DNA of 64,000 bases from GCA-002793235 sp965267355 (GTDB lineage: Bacteria > Bacteroidota > Bacteroidia > Flavobacteriales_E > Vicingaceae). Every line of letters starts with the position of its first letter. Within the stretch, counting starts at the first letter, position 1. The notes beneath the pieces were generated by a model, which saw only the letters and a program-made list of their open reading frames with translations, did not search any database and was not told the origin of the DNA. The stretch is taken from contig OZ253956.1 of the NCBI GenBank assembly GCA_965267355.1, positions 2,970,109 through 3,034,108 on the forward strand, given 5' to 3'. This document shows positions 55,714-62,883 of the stretch, one piece after another. The translations under genes and the position numbers were made by a program.

Positions 55714-56386
55714 TAATATAATATTCATTTTCCTTATCTGTATACTTTCATGTACCTCCGAGAATCATGGAGAAAGTATCGATAAAAATATTACTAAAAC
55801 CAATGAAAATTTAGATACTCTAAATTATAAACACAAAGAGTACTATGAAAATGGAAATTTAAAATATATAGTTGATATAAAAGATGGAAAAGAACATGGA
55901 TGGGCAAAATGGTATTATTCTGATAAAACATTAAAAGGAGAGGTTTATTATCACAATGGAGTTAAAATTGGTATAGGTAGATTTTTTTACCCTAATAACT
56001 CAATTGAAACTTATATATGTTATTATGCATTAGATACAGAATTTGAGGGTGAAGTGTTTTATAGAGCTGATTATAGTGAGCAAGGAGAGGTAATTAAAGA
56101 GCAAGGAGTTGTGTTTCCAAAAATAATTATGTCATCAAATGAAATTAAGGTAAATGAACCATTATGGATTGAAGTATATATCGCGAGACCACCTCATTTA
56201 AATTGTGATTTTTATGTAGATGACAAGATAGTAACATTTGAAAAAAATAGTAGTTATTTTCTTGTCGAAAGAGTATATACTAAACCAGGTGATTATAACA
56301 TAAAGTTACATTTAGAATTTATAAATAAAGCAACTACTGAAAAGGTAGAAGATGCTATGAATGTAAAGGTAATTGTTTCTGATTGA
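55694..56386 (+). CDS. MORN-repeat (YwqK-like) lipoprotein, candidate immunity protein for the tip of the giant RHS
   Basis: About 230 residues from ATG 55694, overlapping the RHS stop by 20 bases (an ATG at 55679 adds five residues). The lipoprotein signal is MKKKIISNIIFIFLICILSC. Residues ~35-100 contain MORN_2-type repeats (KEYYENGNLKYIVDIKDGKE; AKWYYSDKTLKGEVYYHNGV), as in the YwqK antitoxin family. The C-terminal half is an Ig-like beta domain (NEPLWIEVYIARPPHLNCDF). Overlap with the toxin-tip stop and an envelope location both fit an immunity protein that meets the toxin at the periplasm. The pairing is inferred from position. Confidence 0.6.
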   Translation: MKKKIISNIIFIFLICILSCTSENHGESIDKNITKTNENLDTLNYKHKEYYENGNLKYIVDIKDGKEHGWAKWYYSDKTLKGEVYYHNGVKIGIGRFFYPNNSIETYICYYALDTEFEGEVFYRADYSEQGEVIKEQGVVFPKIIMSSNEIKVNEPLWIEVYIARPPHLNCDFYVDDKIVTFEKNSSYFLVERVYTKPGDYNIKLHLEFINKATTEKVEDAMNVKVIVSD

Positions 56387-56438
56387 ACCCTAAATTATTT
56401 CATAAAAATTCCGTTAAAAAGTATCTTTAAAGAGTAAA

Positions 56439-57515
56439 ATGCTACTAAAATTGGTATATGCAAGTTCAAATTTCAGCAATTCATCCGGCTCTGCTAAGTA
56501 TAGATGGGGGTTCCAAGGTCAAGAAAAGGATGATGAAATGAAGGGAGCTGGAAATAGTTATACAGCTGAATTTTGGCAATATGACAGTAGATTAGGAAGA
56601 AGGTGGAATAGAGACCCTATAAACTATCCTTGGCAATCATCTTATGCTACATTTAACAACAATCCTGTATTTTTTGTAGATCCCTCTGGATTAGAAGGTG
56701 TAAACCCTCAAGAAGATGCAAAAGGAGAAAAAGGTTCTGTTGCACCAAATGGAGGAATTCGAACAGGTGAAAATTCTATCATAGGGGGTCAAAATTTATG
56801 CTTAGGATGCGGAGAAAATGGTGAGGATATCTATGGGTTACCTGGTGGAGAAGGAGAACGAATAGGGGGAACAATTGAAGTAAAGGATGAACCAATTTCT
56901 ACACAATCGGAAGTTGATATATTATCAACTGAACACATTTCACAACCTGGAGATGAAACTTATATGATGGCGGATGGTTCACATAAAAAATACTCTGCTA
57001 TAGGAATTTCATTATATGGAATTGCAGAAGGAGCAACTGGAACTATTGAAGATTATAATAAAGTAATACAAGCTTTGAATGAGAATAAGTTTCTTTCTCG
57101 TGCTTTAAATAAACAGAGATTGTTAAAAGAATATCAGATTGATCCAGTAACTGGTAAGGCAAAATTCACAGGAAATGGAAGCGTTACTGGTGAAGATATA
57201 AATTCAGCCTTAAGAAAATTTAAATTTAAGGCAGGTACGCTTAAAGTATTAAAGGCTGGTGGAGTTATAACCAATTCAGCAGGTATTTTATTGACTTTAC
57301 ACGAAATAGATGAAAGTGGTTATACTATGAGAAAAGGAACTGATTTGATTGCAGGATTCGTTGGTTTTGTTCCTGGCTATGGCTGGATTTTAGCAGGTGG
57401 ATATTTCGTAACAATGACTGTTGTAGATGGTACTACCCATTATATGATTCAACATGGGCCACCAATTCCATCAGATATCACAACACTTCAAAAAGGGTTT
57501 AGTATGTTTGAATAA
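56439..57515 (+). CDS. Orphan RHS tip cassette B, predicted membrane-active toxin
   Basis: A 358-residue protein with no signal peptide. It starts MLLKLVYASSNFSNSSGSAK, then continues the RHS core (YRWGFQGQEKDDEMKGAGNS; QYDSRLGRRWNRDPINYPWQ; NNPVFFVDPSGLEG). The tip (residues ~85-358) has a disordered Gly-rich start with CLGCGENGED. It ends with two hydrophobic Gly-rich segments (AGGVITNSAGILLTLHEID; DLIAGFVGFVPGYGWILAGG), suggesting membrane insertion or pore formation. The next gene is a small multi-span membrane protein, the expected form of immunity to such a toxin. Without a signal it is either silent or used only after recombination into the giant gene. Confidence 0.65.
   Translation: MLLKLVYASSNFSNSSGSAKYRWGFQGQEKDDEMKGAGNSYTAEFWQYDSRLGRRWNRDPINYPWQSSYATFNNNPVFFVDPSGLEGVNPQEDAKGEKGSVAPNGGIRTGENSIIGGQNLCLGCGENGEDIYGLPGGEGERIGGTIEVKDEPISTQSEVDILSTEHISQPGDETYMMADGSHKKYSAIGISLYGIAEGATGTIEDYNKVIQALNENKFLSRALNKQRLLKEYQIDPVTGKAKFTGNGSVTGEDINSALRKFKFKAGTLKVLKAGGVITNSAGILLTLHEIDESGYTMRKGTDLIAGFVGFVPGYGWILAGGYFVTMTVVDGTTHYMIQHGPPIPSDITTLQKGFSMFE
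56478..56513 (+). repeat. RHS core DNA repeat, copy B
   Basis: Identical to copy A over its full ~36 bases (AATTCATCCGG... to GGGGGTTC). It lies 39 bases after the ATG of cassette B; downstream bases diverge quickly. Confidence 0.9.
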
Positions 57516-57521
57516 TAAAAT

Positions 57522-57896
57522 ATGGTGCTTTTCGACTATTTAGTTTTGTATATATGTTCTCTTTATAAAAAGGATAGAACTCCAGAGGTTTTTGGTGTAG
57601 CGATTACGTTATTAGTGACTTACGCAAATTTTCTTGGTGTATCAGTTTTGTTTCAAGTAGTATTTGATATAGATCGAATAAGTATAAATGAGTCTATTTT
57701 TATTATGGCACCTATATTTATTTTCTTTGCATGGCGATATTTATTCAACCTTATGACTGTTATTAAATCTCGTGTAAATTTATTTGAACAGAAAAGTAAC
57801 TATAAACGTCTCTTAGTAGTTTACTATTTAGTCTTTTTATGTGTAATAATGTTCATTTTAGTATTGATAAATCTATTTCGAAATTTTTATGTTTAG
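57522..57896 (+). CDS. Small multi-span membrane protein, candidate immunity protein for cassette B
   Basis: A 124-residue protein with three to four transmembrane segments (VAITLLVTYANFLGVSVLFQ; IFIMAPIFIFFAWRYLFNLM; VVYYLVFLCVIMFILVLINL). It starts 7 bases after the cassette B stop. Membrane immunity proteins typically guard against pore-forming toxins by blocking insertion, which fits the hydrophobic tip of cassette B. No named family is recognised. Confidence 0.6.
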   Translation: MVLFDYLVLYICSLYKKDRTPEVFGVAITLLVTYANFLGVSVLFQVVFDIDRISINESIFIMAPIFIFFAWRYLFNLMTVIKSRVNLFEQKSNYKRLLVVYYLVFLCVIMFILVLINLFRNFYV

Positions 57897-57898
57897 TT

Positions 57899-58303
57899 AT
57901 GAATAAATATATATTTATTTTCTTATTTATAACTCCTCTGCAGATATTTTCTCAAAAAAATGAGTCTGATTTAAAATCTGAAGAAACTTTTACAATAGTT
58001 GAAATAATGCCAGAATTTCCTGGTGGAAATAAAAAGATAAATACATACCTTAATAATCAAGTAGATAAATTGTTAGGTAAAAGCTCATGTAATTGTAAAG
58101 TTTACGTGAATTTTGTTGTTGATGAAAATGGAAAAACTGTTGAGGTTGAAATAAGAAAAGGTGTTAATAACAAAAAGCTTAATAAACTTGCCCTAGAAAT
58201 AGTCCAATCAATGCCAATTTGGAAGCCTGGTAAACAAAAAGGAGAAAATGTTCGTGTTTCTTTAACTGTTCCTGTAACATTCGATGAAATTCTTTCGCAT
58301 TAA
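57899..58303 (+). CDS. TonB C-terminal-domain periplasmic protein in the tip array
   Basis: 134 residues from ATG 57899, with a signal peptide (MNKYIFIFLFITPLQIFSQ). The body (TIVEIMPEFPGGNKKINTYL; VYVNFVVDENGKTVEVEIRK; KPGKQKGENVRVSLTVPVTF) is the TonB C-terminal fold of Bacteroidota, including the common E-x-MPEFPGG start. It lacks the cytoplasmic/membrane anchor and Pro-rich stretch of energy-transducing TonB, so it is a free periplasmic domain. It is placed between the cassette B immunity gene and cassette C. It could be immunity cargo, possibly one that blocks TonB-dependent entry or binds a toxin, or unrelated cargo carried with the cassette. Confidence 0.65.
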   Translation: MNKYIFIFLFITPLQIFSQKNESDLKSEETFTIVEIMPEFPGGNKKINTYLNNQVDKLLGKSSCNCKVYVNFVVDENGKTVEVEIRKGVNNKKLNKLALEIVQSMPIWKPGKQKGENVRVSLTVPVTFDEILSH

Positions 58304-58325
58304 TTTAGATACTTATGAGAGTGAA

Positions 58326-59429
58326 ATGCTATTAAAACCGGCACATACAAGTTCACGTTTTAGCTATTCATCCGGCTCTGCTAGGTATAGATGGGGGTTC
58401 AACGGAATGGAGAAAGACGATAATTTAAAAGGAACAGGTAACAGTTATGATTTTGGAGCAAGGATTTATGACAGCAGAATAGGCAGGTTTAATTCTGAGG
58501 ATCCACTGGCAAAACAATATCCTTTTATGAGCCCATATACTTTCTCTGCTAATAATCCAATAAGATTTATAGATAAAAATGGTGAAGGTCCTGGAGACCC
58601 TCCATATTTAACTGGTGATGATGGGTTTGATAATCAGTTAGAATTAGTTTACCAAACTTATGGTGACCAAAATTCTTATACGATTAATTATACTTATCAT
58701 AATGAAGTTGATGAGAATGGTTTTGTAATTTCAAAAGGTGGTGCGATAATAGTTGTTGATAATGAACAAAAAGTAGTATTCTCCTACGCTCATGGTGATA
58801 TGATAGAAAACAGTGATGCCAATAAAAACACCAACGGTGATTTAATTTTAAGAGGTGTTCAAAGTGTAAACGAATATGGAGCCTACACTTTAATACAAGG
58901 AGAAAATGCAAGGAATTATTACAACGAAAATGTTAAGCATTTAGGTCCAACTGATGGTAAAGCAAGATCAAAGTATAAAATAAGAGCTAGAGCAAAAACC
59001 CCTGCTATACCTGCAACAATTATTGAGGCTAAAAAACCTATAACTGATGAGCTATCTAGACAAACTGGAACTGCAAATAAAACAAATGCTAAATATAACA
59101 GAAATGCTAAAATATTAGGAAAGTTTGGAAGAGGCTTAGGTGTTTTATCATTTGTAACTGCTGGCATAAACATTTCTACAGCTGAAGATAAAAGTAGAGC
59201 CGCTGCTGAAGAAGTTGGGGGATTTGCTGGGGCACTAGCAGGTGGAGAAGCAGGAGCATTAATTGGAGCTTCAATTGGTGCACCTTTTGCAGGCGTTGGC
59301 GCAGTACCTGGTGCAATAATAGGAGGAATTGTTGGTAGTATTGTGGGAGGTTTTGTTGGTGCAGAATATGGAGCTGAAACTCATGATAAAGTGGAGGCTA
59401 TAATTGATAATACTAATACAAAAGAATAA
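58326..59429 (+). CDS. Orphan RHS tip cassette C, glycine-zipper toxin
   Basis: 367 residues from ATG 58326 (MLLKPAHTSSRFSYSSGSAR); an in-frame ATG at 58284 overlaps the previous gene and is less likely. The RHS core (YRWGFNGMEKDDNLKGTGNS; RIYDSRIGRFNSEDPLAKQY) ends at NNPIRFIDKNGEG. The tip has a polar middle (KVVFSYAHGDMIENSDANKN), a basic linker, and a C-terminal ~80-residue glycine zipper (VGGFAGALAGGEAGALIGAS then IGAPFAGVGAVPGAIIGGIV). Such zippers insert into membranes and are common at the ends of contact-dependent pore-forming effectors. No signal peptide. The likely immunity genes are the two small genes that follow. Confidence 0.68.
   Translation: MLLKPAHTSSRFSYSSGSARYRWGFNGMEKDDNLKGTGNSYDFGARIYDSRIGRFNSEDPLAKQYPFMSPYTFSANNPIRFIDKNGEGPGDPPYLTGDDGFDNQLELVYQTYGDQNSYTINYTYHNEVDENGFVISKGGAIIVVDNEQKVVFSYAHGDMIENSDANKNTNGDLILRGVQSVNEYGAYTLIQGENARNYYNENVKHLGPTDGKARSKYKIRARAKTPAIPATIIEAKKPITDELSRQTGTANKTNAKYNRNAKILGKFGRGLGVLSFVTAGINISTAEDKSRAAAEEVGGFAGALAGGEAGALIGASIGAPFAGVGAVPGAIIGGIVGSIVGGFVGAEYGAETHDKVEAIIDNTNTKE
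58366..58400 (+). repeat. RHS core DNA repeat, copy C
   Basis: Matches copy A from ATTCATCCGG onward with one change (AAG to AGG). The match to copy A then goes on to about 58456, in all about 91 bases with two differences. That is far closer than the flanking tip sequences and indicates recent exchange with the giant gene. Confidence 0.9.
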
Positions 59430-59436
59430 GTTATTA

Positions 59437-59730
59437 ATGCTTAAAAGTTATATTAAAAAACTATTAAAAGAAAAAGGAATAAGTACAGATAAATTAAAAT
59501 CTGTAGAACACTTTGGATCTATCAAATTCGATAAGGAGATATGGATAAATGAAACAGAAGAGTTAAATATAAGTACTTTATCAAGTTTAATAGATCTTAA
59601 GAATTATGATGTTAGTAAAGATGATTTAGTACAAATATATAAATGTGATTTTGAAAATAACACTTCATATATTTGTGTATATGAACCACTTGAATTTTAC
59701 AGTGGAGAAGAAATCTTAAAAATAATATGA
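59437..59730 (+). CDS. Small cytoplasmic protein after cassette C, candidate immunity protein
   Basis: 97 residues from ATG 59437 (MLKSYIKKLLKEKGISTDKL), 7 bases after the cassette C stop; an upstream ATG at 59404 overlaps the toxin gene and adds a hydrophobic start. It is acidic and mixed alpha/beta (IYKCDFENNTSYICVYEPLE) with no signal. It overlaps the next gene by four bases (ATGA). Size, position and coupling suggest an immunity or accessory protein, but the family is not recognised. Confidence 0.5.
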   Translation: MLKSYIKKLLKEKGISTDKLKSVEHFGSIKFDKEIWINETEELNISTLSSLIDLKNYDVSKDDLVQIYKCDFENNTSYICVYEPLEFYSGEEILKII

Positions 59731-60233
59731 AAATAATATTGACTCTTAATATAATATTAATTCTAGTATTAAAAGGACATCCTCAAGATATTACATACAA
59801 CACTCATAATTCTGTAAGTAATTATGGTTCTTTTGAAATTAAGTATCCTTCAAATTGGAAAATAAATCATCATACTTCCACTATCTTTAATTTTGTTGAC
59901 CCAAAAACACATGGATTTAAATCAAATTTTAACCTCACTATTTCCAATAGTAGTGGTAATTTACAAACAGATTATAAAAAAAGTATAATTGGTCTTGAAA
60001 AATATCTTAATTCATGTAAAATATTAAATCATGGAATAATTTTAATAAACGGAAAACAATGTTCTAAAATAGTATATACTCATAAGTTAAATCAAGAAAT
60101 AATCAAGGTTATATTATATCAGATGAAGCACAAAAACAATTTACTTAATATTACTTTTAGTTCTTCTGTACAAATGTTTGCAAATAATGAAAAAACATTT
60201 GAATATGTAATAAAGAGCTTCAAAATAAATTAA
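59727..60233 (+). CDS. Periplasmic PsbP/DcrB-like small protein, candidate immunity or chaperone
   Basis: A 168-residue protein with signal peptide MKIILTLNIILILVLKGHPQ. The mature part (YGSFEIKYPSNWKINHHTST; FNLTISNSSGNLQTDYKKSI; NGKQCSKIVYTHKLNQEIIK; FEYVIKSFKIN at the end) has the layout of PsbP/DcrB-like (DUF1795-type) domains. Cytoplasmic DUF1795 relatives (EagR) are known chaperones for membrane-inserting RHS effectors of type VI systems. Here the domain is exported and follows a glycine-zipper tip. It overlaps the next RHS fragment by one base (TAATG). The fold call is by eye. Confidence 0.5.
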   Translation: MKIILTLNIILILVLKGHPQDITYNTHNSVSNYGSFEIKYPSNWKINHHTSTIFNFVDPKTHGFKSNFNLTISNSSGNLQTDYKKSIIGLEKYLNSCKILNHGIILINGKQCSKIVYTHKLNQEIIKVILYQMKHKNNLLNITFSSSVQMFANNEKTFEYVIKSFKIN

Positions 60234-61294
60234 TGGGATGTACTAATTCGTTTATGGCTACGAGTGGTGTTACTTACGATTTTACCATTACAATAGATAA
60301 AGGAAGCTGTAATCCAGCTTCGAGTATCTTGCTTGAAGTATTAGACCCTAACAACACTGTTATTTATACTCAAACTTTAACAGGAGGTTCGCAGACTTAT
60401 TCTACGCAATTTACTGCCAATGTTACAGGAGCGTATACCATAAATGTTACACGTATTGGTAATGCTGCAAATTGTTATTTCTTAATTGATGATGTACTCG
60501 TAACTCATCAAGAAGAAGTAACCCAAATTTTGTGTGACGATTACAACTCGGACGGGGTTTCAAAGTATAGATGGGGTTTTAACGGCACTGAGAAAGATGA
60601 TGAAGTGCATGGAGGCGGGAACTCTTACGATTACGGTTTTAGAATCTACAATCCAAGATTAGGAAGATTCTTGAGTGTTGACCCATTGTTCAAATCATTC
60701 TCTTGGAATAGTCCATATTCGTACACAGAAAATCAGCCAATTCAAGGAGTTGATTTGGATGGTTTGGAATATTTAGATTACAATGAATCAAGAATTAAAC
60801 TGGTGAATGGAGAGGCACACATTGATTTGGAAAACTTTAACTCCACAACACGAGCTGCTTGGAAAAGAAGAGATGAAGTTTCTGCAAATTGGCCTGAAGG
60901 AAATATTGGTTTCCCTACAAATGTAGCTAGCTTTATTGCTCCAGAACCAGTAAAGGAATCTGTTAGTGCAAGGATGTCGAGTAAACCAGGAGAAACAAAT
61001 GTTTTAAAACCGACAAATATTGAGAAACCAAAGGCCAAATCTACTGGGAACCCAGATAGAAGGTTTAAAGATAGAAAGATTAATACTGCTGCTCCTTCTG
61101 CTAAGACTGTCGCTGGAGCAGGGCTAACTGTTGTCGTAAATGTAATTAATTGGGGAGGAAAGGCATGGATAAATAAAAACACCAATGAAGATAGACGTCT
61201 TGTAGATGAACATCTTGTGATTCTTGAGAATAAAGTAATCCCTAATATTTTAAACAGCAATAGAAAAAAATATGATACCCGAGAAATATCTTAA
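60233..61294 (+). CDS. Orphan RHS C-terminal fragment, cassette D, with CBM-like start and tip
   Basis: A 353-residue protein starting at ATG 60233 within TAATG. It begins inside the CBM-like domain (MGCTNSFMATSGVTYDFTIT), so the 5' part of a former larger RHS gene is missing. The core is diverged (YRWGFNGTEKDDEVHGGGNS; RIYNPRLGRFLSVDPLFKSF; ENQPIQGVDLDGLEYLDYNE). The tip is basic and partly disordered (KPKAKSTGNPDRRFKDRKIN) with a short hydrophobic stretch (VAGAGLTVVVNVINWGGKAW). It overlaps a small unlisted-size gene at its end. The missing front and the decay downstream suggest this is a decaying or displaced tip. Confidence 0.6.
   Translation: MGCTNSFMATSGVTYDFTITIDKGSCNPASSILLEVLDPNNTVIYTQTLTGGSQTYSTQFTANVTGAYTINVTRIGNAANCYFLIDDVLVTHQEEVTQILCDDYNSDGVSKYRWGFNGTEKDDEVHGGGNSYDYGFRIYNPRLGRFLSVDPLFKSFSWNSPYSYTENQPIQGVDLDGLEYLDYNESRIKLVNGEAHIDLENFNSTTRAAWKRRDEVSANWPEGNIGFPTNVASFIAPEPVKESVSARMSSKPGETNVLKPTNIEKPKAKSTGNPDRRFKDRKINTAAPSAKTVAGAGLTVVVNVINWGGKAWINKNTNEDRRLVDEHLVILENKVIPNILNSNRKKYDTREIS
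60234..60546 (+). repeat. CBM-like plus pre-core segment, copy 2
   Basis: Second copy of 54421-54733, similar across the whole block but with many silent changes, and with a core that no longer matches the ~35-base repeat. It appears older than the A-B-C-E set. Confidence 0.75.
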
Positions 61295-61448
61295 TGTAAA
61301 TGATTTGAATGCTATTGCTGCATTCATTTTATCAGGAGAAAGATCAGGAGTTGATTCTGACGTACTTGAAGTAGCTAAAGAAATAACCAAGAAAATTTCT
61401 AAAAAATTACAAACCTATAGTAGTAGGAAAAACTATTACTTATGGTAA
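61272..61448 (+). CDS. Very small protein overlapping cassette D, candidate immunity protein
   Basis: A 58-residue frame with ATG at 61272, starting inside the end of the cassette D gene (23-base overlap) and stopping at TAA 61446-61448. The protein begins MIPEKYLNVNDLNAIAAFIL and continues SGERSGVDSDVLEVAKEITK. It is a helical, mildly acidic sequence without a signal. Translational overlap with the toxin gene is what an immunity gene would show. It could instead be a remnant of a longer gene, since it runs into a tip fragment in another frame. Confidence 0.45.
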   Translation: MIPEKYLNVNDLNAIAAFILSGERSGVDSDVLEVAKEITKKISKKLQTYSSRKNYYLW

Positions 61449-61593
61449 TCCTACTGGCACAATAACCCCAGCAGATAATACTGGAGTTTCCAAAACACAA
61501 ATAATCGATCAGGAAGCTTACGATGAAGCTGGTAAAAATGACAATGGTGATGCTGCCAAGGTTATGGAAGAAATTCGATTAAAAGAAAAGTAA
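61387..61593 (+). pseudogene. Remnant of another RHS tip C-terminus
   Basis: From 61387 to the TAA at 61591-61593 a frame with no start codon reads VVGKTITYGNPTGTITPADN then TGVSKTQIIDQEAYDEAGKN and ends VMEEIRLKEK. It has protein-like composition but is cut off at its 5' side by a stop at 61384. It overlaps the small frame at 61272-61448. It is best read as the tail of a lost tip. Confidence 0.45.
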
Positions 61594-61626
61594 AGGAGGC
61601 GGTTAATTTCAAAAAAGGTTAGACTT

Positions 61627-62382
61627 ATGAATAAAATAAAATTTCTTTATATCCTAATTTTAGCTTTGTTCTTCTCATGTAATGAACAAGAGAAAGAAAT
61701 TATGGGTTATTGGTCTATAGAAAGATATCACAGCCCGATTTTGAAATTCGAGTAAATGGATTTTATCTTTTTGATGATTATACGTGTATTTTACCTGTAT
61801 TAAATCTGTCTGATCAAAATACAGATAAAGAAAAAGGAACGTGGTCAACTTTCAAAGATTCAAATTCATTTTATCTAAAAATTGCTTCTTCAAATAATGA
61901 ATTAGCTGGTGAATATAAAGTTCGAGAATTACCGAAAAATTGAAGATAAAGTAATAGGTGGATTTTTGTATAAAGTAGAATTTACTAAAGACAATTTAAA
62001 ACTGTATTGTGTCAAAAATGGAATATCAACTCATAAACCTGATATTTTTAAATAATCTTATGAAGATAATGGTGTTATTACAAAAGAAGTATATAACAAC
62101 AATGGTAAAATGTTAGGTAAGTTCATTAAGAAAAATGAATTGTTAGATGGGGAACAAATAAGATATTTTTCAAACGGAAAAGTTAAGGCAAAACTCAATT
62201 ATAAAAATGGAATAGAAAATGGTGAGTTTTTAGTTTATTATGAAACAGGAAAGTTATTACTTAAAGAGTTTTTTGTAATGGGTAAGAGGCATGGAAAACA
62301 AGTGAGATATAATGAAGATGGTACTATTGAAAAGGTAGTAGAATATAATAATGGTGTTGTTATTGAAGATGGAACTTTCTGA
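61627..62382 (+). pseudogene. Broken MORN-repeat lipoprotein (former immunity gene)
   Basis: It opens with an ATG at 61627 and a lipoprotein signal (MNKIKFLYILILALFFSC). The frame shifts near 61735: the first frame stops at 61753, while the sequence continues as NGFYLFDDYTCILPVLNLSD in the next frame to a stop at 61943. It returns to the first frame near 61930 (KIEDKVIGGFLYKVEF). It meets an in-frame TAA at 62053, and goes on without a gap as MORN_2 repeats (YFSNGKVKAKLNYKNGIENG; VYYETGKLLLKEFFVMGKRH) to 62382. Two indels and one stop are hard to explain by sequencing error. The intact form would resemble the lipoprotein at 55694. The MORN part from ATG 62110 could still be made as a 90-residue protein. 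Confidence 0.55.
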
Positions 62383-62767
62383 AGAAAAGAAAAAAAAGTT
62401 ATCTATTCGTCAATTAATAGAATTAAAAAATGTGATTAATCGCATTTTAAATAATCGATATAGTTCTAGTTATAAGGAATATATTCATATTAAAGAGGTT
62501 ACTGTCAATTTTTTAAAATTAAACTACACATCTGATAAGGAAATCTCAACTCTTGTTTCTCAAATTGAGCAAACCAAAATATCGAAAGAAATAAAAGTAA
62601 AATCAATAGAATACATTTTTATTATATTGCTAATTATTATTTTTCCATTATCAATATTTTATTTCATTTATTTAGCGAACAAAAAACAGAAAAAGGATTT
62701 ATTGAAATTATCTAATGTCTTCGGTTATGTTGATTCAATTTTATTTTTAATAAAGAATAAAGAATAA
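62369..62767 (+). CDS. Membrane-anchored small protein before cassette E
   Basis: 132 residues from ATG 62369, overlapping the previous frame's stop by 14 bases. A charged helical N-terminus (MELSEEKKKKLSIRQLIELK) is followed by two hydrophobic segments (YIFIILLIIIFPLSIFYFIY) and a lysine-rich end. No signal peptide. It could be an immunity protein left from the decayed cassette D region. No family is recognised. Confidence 0.5.
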   Translation: MELSEEKKKKLSIRQLIELKNVINRILNNRYSSSYKEYIHIKEVTVNFLKLNYTSDKEISTLVSQIEQTKISKEIKVKSIEYIFIILLIIIFPLSIFYFIYLANKKQKKDLLKLSNVFGYVDSILFLIKNKE

Positions 62768-62871
62768 TGGTTCTGGGTTCTGTCGCATTAATTCTATAAA
62801 AGCCTCCTGCTCTCGCGAATTTTTAACTCACTGTAAATAACAAAAAAAATATTGCAATTTTTAGTACCTTT

Positions 62872-62878
62872 AAGGAGG
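62872..62878 (+). promoter_or_regulatory. Strong Shine-Dalgarno site for cassette E
   Basis: AAGGAGG five bases before the ATG at 62884. Cassettes B (AAAGAGTAAA) and C (GAGAGTGAA) have a weaker version at the same distance, and all three share an upstream TAnCTTTA-like run. The 116-base gap before cassette E holds nothing else recognised. Confidence 0.6.
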
Positions 62879-62883
62879 TAAAA

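Noticed and set aside
60778..61260. 160-codon minus-strand frame opposite cassette D
   Set aside because: Antisense shadow of the tip; the plus-strand frame continues the RHS core without interruption.
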